Made by a program: the position numbers and the translations under genes. The notes under the pieces are model-generated. The model was given only the letters and a program-made list of their open reading frames with translations. It ran no database searches and was not told where the DNA came from. Shown piece after piece: positions 61,865 through 64,000 of a DNA stretch of 64,000 nucleotides (position 1 is the stretch's first letter; each line of letters opens with the position of its first letter). The stretch spans positions 124,001-188,000 of the forward strand of contig NZ_JACIDR010000007.1 of the NCBI RefSeq assembly GCF_014196425.1, written 5' to 3'. This stretch comes from Hansschlegelia beijingensis (GTDB lineage: Bacteria; Pseudomonadota; Alphaproteobacteria; Rhizobiales; Methylopilaceae).

Positions 61865-63358
61865 ATGACCGCCTACTCCGAGCTCTCCGCCCACCACGGC
61901 CGGATCGCCGCGCTCTCGAACGCGCTTGGCATCCTGCACTGGGACAACGCCGCCGTGATGCCGAAAGGCGCAGCGCCCCGGCGCGCCGAAAGCGTCGCGC
62001 TCCTGCAGGTGCTCCGGCACGGCATGGCGACCGATCCGAGGATCGGCGACTGGCTCGGCGAGGCCGAGGCGGATGATGGGCTGGGCGCCTGGGAGCGCGC
62101 CAATCTGCGCGAGATCCGGCGCATCTGGACCGCCGAGACCGCGCTGCCGGCGGATCTGGTCGAAGCCTCGAGCAGAGCCACCTCGACATGCGAGATGGCG
62201 TGGCGGCAGGCCCGGCAGGATTCGGATTTCGTGGGCCTGCTGCCTCACCTGTCCGAGGTGCTCCGGCTGCAGCGCGAGATCGGCCAAGCCAAGGGTGAGA
62301 AGCTCGGCCTTTCGCCCTACGACGCGCTGCTCAACGATTACGAGCCTGGCGGACGCTCCGACCAGATCGACAGGCTGTTCGACGATCTGGCGGCGTTCCT
62401 GCCCGGCCTCCTGGACGAGGTTCTCGCCGCCCAGGCGCGACGGCCGACCGACGCCGAGCCGCAGGGGCCCTTCCCGGTCGAAACCCAGCGCGCCCTCGGC
62501 GTCAGGATGATGGAGGCGCTGGGCTACGACTTCGATCGTGGCCGGCTCGACGTCTCGGCGCACCCGTTCTGCGGCGGCGCGGACGACGATGTGCGGATCA
62601 CCACCCGCTACGACGAGAACGATTTTTCCAGCGCGCTGATGGGCGTGCTGCACGAGACCGGGCATGCGCTCTATGAGCAGGGCCGCCCGCAAGGCTGGAT
62701 GAGCCAGCCGGTCGGCCACGCGCGCGGCATGAGCCTGCACGAGAGCCAGTCGCTGCTGATCGAGATGCAGGCCTGCCGGAGCCGGGAGTTCCTCCGCTTC
62801 GCCGCGCCGATCATGCGCGACGCGTTCGGCGCCTCAGGTCCTGGCTGGGAGCCGGACGCGGTCTGGCGCCGCTACAACCGGGTGGCGCCGGGCTTCATCC
62901 GCGTCGACGCCGACGAGGTGACCTACCCGGCCCATGTGATCCTCCGCTATCGGCTGGAGAAGGCGCTGATCGCCGACGATCTGCCGCTGGCCGAACTGCC
63001 CGCCGCCTGGAACGCGCAGATGAAGGAGCTTCTGGGCCTGACGCCGCCGAACGACCGCGTCGGCTGCCTGCAGGACATCCACTGGCCGAGCGGCGGCTGG
63101 GGCTATTTCCCCACCTACACGCTGGGCGCGCTGACGGCGGCGCAGCTGTTCGACGCCGCCCGGCGCGCCGTCCCGGACATCCCGTCGGCCATCGAGCGCG
63201 GCGACTTCGCGCCGCTGCTCGGTTGGCTGCGCGCCAACGTCCACGCGCAGGCGTCCCTCCTCGAGACGGATGAACTGCTGATCCAGGCCACTGGCCGCAC
63301 GCTGGATCCAGCCGTGTTCAAGGCGCATCTGCGTCGGCGCTACGTCGAGGAGTCGTAG
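61865..63358 (+). CDS. M32 family metallocarboxypeptidase
   Basis: This 497-residue zinc carboxypeptidase of the thermostable carboxypeptidase 1 (Taq) family has the catalytic HEXXH in MGVLHETGHALYEQGRP. The typical M32 segments HPFCGGADDDVRITTRYDENDF, GMSLHESQSLLIEMQ with the third zinc ligand Glu, and DEVTYPAHVILRYRLE are all present. It removes C-terminal residues from peptides in the cytoplasm. It lies 70 bases after DUF763 in the same orientation. Its stop is two bases from the end of the convergent hydrolase gene. Confidence 0.95.
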   Translation: MTAYSELSAHHGRIAALSNALGILHWDNAAVMPKGAAPRRAESVALLQVLRHGMATDPRIGDWLGEAEADDGLGAWERANLREIRRIWTAETALPADLVEASSRATSTCEMAWRQARQDSDFVGLLPHLSEVLRLQREIGQAKGEKLGLSPYDALLNDYEPGGRSDQIDRLFDDLAAFLPGLLDEVLAAQARRPTDAEPQGPFPVETQRALGVRMMEALGYDFDRGRLDVSAHPFCGGADDDVRITTRYDENDFSSALMGVLHETGHALYEQGRPQGWMSQPVGHARGMSLHESQSLLIEMQACRSREFLRFAAPIMRDAFGASGPGWEPDAVWRRYNRVAPGFIRVDADEVTYPAHVILRYRLEKALIADDLPLAELPAAWNAQMKELLGLTPPNDRVGCLQDIHWPSGGWGYFPTYTLGALTAAQLFDAARRAVPDIPSAIERGDFAPLLGWLRANVHAQASLLETDELLIQATGRTLDPAVFKAHLRRRYVEES

Positions 63359-63360
63359 GC

Positions 63361-64000
63361 CTAGGACGCGCCCGCGACCGGAGCGGGCGCCGCGGCCTCG
63401 GCCATATAGGCGCGCCAACCACCGAAGTCGGTGATCTCCCTGGCGCCCTTGACGCCCTCGGCCTCCGCCAGGAAGCCCTTCGGCGTGGAGCCGTCGGCGA
63501 GCCGTACGACGCCGATCCCGAGCGGCGCGCCGATGCCGGCGACGAACCGGCCGAAGCCCTCCGGGGGCAACGCCCAGACCTCCGTCGCGATCGCCGCGCC
63601 CTCGCCATCCGCGACCCGCAGCAGGCCGGGCCGAGGAATGGCGCCTTCAAGCGCAAACAGCCGGTAGTCAGGCGTTGTCTGGCAGGCGCGCAGGAAGCGT
63701 GCGCCGCAGCCGGTCAGCTCGCTGTTGAGCTTCATGCCGGAAAGATGCGCGCCCACCACCAGGAGCTCGATCTCCCCGGCGGCGGCGCGGGCTCCCGCCC
63801 GGTCAGGCGCCGGCGCGGGCGGACGGCCGATGGCGCCGAGCGGCGTCCCGCCCATCGCGTGAATCTTTTCGCCAAGGGCGGCGAGCCGCGCGTCCGCCCC
63901 GGCCGGGGCGATCAGCGTGACGCCCGCCGGCAGCCCATCGGGCCGCGGCCGCGCCGGGACGGCCAGGGCGCAGAGGTCGAGGAGGTTCACGAAGTTCGTG
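63361..64000 (-). CDS. atzF: Allophanate hydrolase, C-terminal part (5' end outside window)
   Basis: About 213 codons of the 3' end of a larger gene lie in the window, and the reading frame is open at the right edge. The first visible part (NFVNLLDLCALAVPARPRPDGLPAGVTLIAPAGADARLAALG) is the end of an amidase-signature domain. The rest (ELLVVGAHLSGMKLNSELTGCGARFL, TTPDYRLFALEGAIPRPGL, GVVRLADGSTPKGFLAEAEGVKGAREITDFGGWRAYM) is the C-terminal decarboxylation-associated domain of AtzF/DUR2 allophanate hydrolases. Those enzymes complete urea degradation by the urea carboxylase route. The partner urea carboxylase, if present, is beyond the window. Confidence 0.88.
   Translation of the reverse strand, partial: TNFVNLLDLCALAVPARPRPDGLPAGVTLIAPAGADARLAALGEKIHAMGGTPLGAIGRPPAPAPDRAGARAAAGEIELLVVGAHLSGMKLNSELTGCGARFLRACQTTPDYRLFALEGAIPRPGLLRVADGEGAAIATEVWALPPEGFGRFVAGIGAPLGIGVVRLADGSTPKGFLAEAEGVKGAREITDFGGWRAYMAEAAAPAPVAGAS

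Overview
The window is a 64 kb stretch of GC-rich chromosome with a tightly packed, ordinary bacterial gene layout and no phage, transposon, plasmid or CRISPR sequence that I can see. The gene content points to an alphaproteobacterium of the Hyphomicrobiales (Rhizobiales) type. The indicators are homospermidine synthase, HisZ with HisG, the divergent form of histidyl-tRNA synthetase with an A73 tRNA-His, Irr-type iron boxes, CtrA-type TTAA-N7-TTAA boxes, EcfG-type GGAAC-N16-CGTT promoters, phasins, and an ECF sigma factor paired with an NrsF anti-sigma factor. I cannot name the genus.

Layout, left half. A degenerate EAL protein, a copper-chaperone-like HMA protein, a sigma-54 response regulator and an FAD oxidoreductase come first. 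They are followed by hisS, hisZ-hisG, two envelope genes and groESL with a perfect CIRCE element (11.3-13.5 kb). Next come a MarR regulator, an acetyltransferase, a second L,D-transpeptidase and a single-domain response regulator. At 18.4-26.4 kb the glycolate oxidase operon (glcD-glcE-DUF2585-glcF, minus strand) lies divergent from lutABC (plus strand); together they serve two-carbon and three-carbon hydroxyacid oxidation. A PatZ-like protein acetyltransferase and a MipA-type outer membrane protein follow. Two Tat-exported periplasmic glucan synthesis genes (opgD, opgG) then flank copA and modABC.

Layout, right half. A 670-base untranslated region before an ornithine decarboxylase looks like the alphaproteobacterial speF leader RNA. 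Homospermidine synthase lies 2 kb further on, across a sigma/NrsF pair. Then come a cysteine-less LOV-like PAS protein, a soluble PAS-PAS chemotaxis receptor, a WD40-CobW zinc-type GTPase pair, tRNA-His, two phasins, and a large PdhS-like histidine kinase behind a perfect CtrA box. Bacterioferritin and its ferredoxin follow, each behind an Irr-type box. From 53.7 to 60.5 kb lies a stress cluster: DUF2934, zinc alcohol dehydrogenase-SDR, ku-ligD, and a second ku next to DUF763. Four of its transcription units carry GGAAC-N16/17-C(G/C)TT sequences 24-31 bases before the start codon. An M32 carboxypeptidase and the end of an allophanate hydrolase close the window.

The most interesting signals are four. 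First, the ornithine decarboxylase leader has competing helices, two hairpins with an identical loop and a 40-codon upstream ORF ending at the switch helix. Second, the NHEJ cluster appears to be under EcfG control and includes a helix-hairpin-helix DUF763 neighbour. Third, modB lacks a canonical start codon. Fourth, CtrA-like boxes stand in front of signalling genes. All assignments are by reading motifs and family resemblance; no database search was possible.
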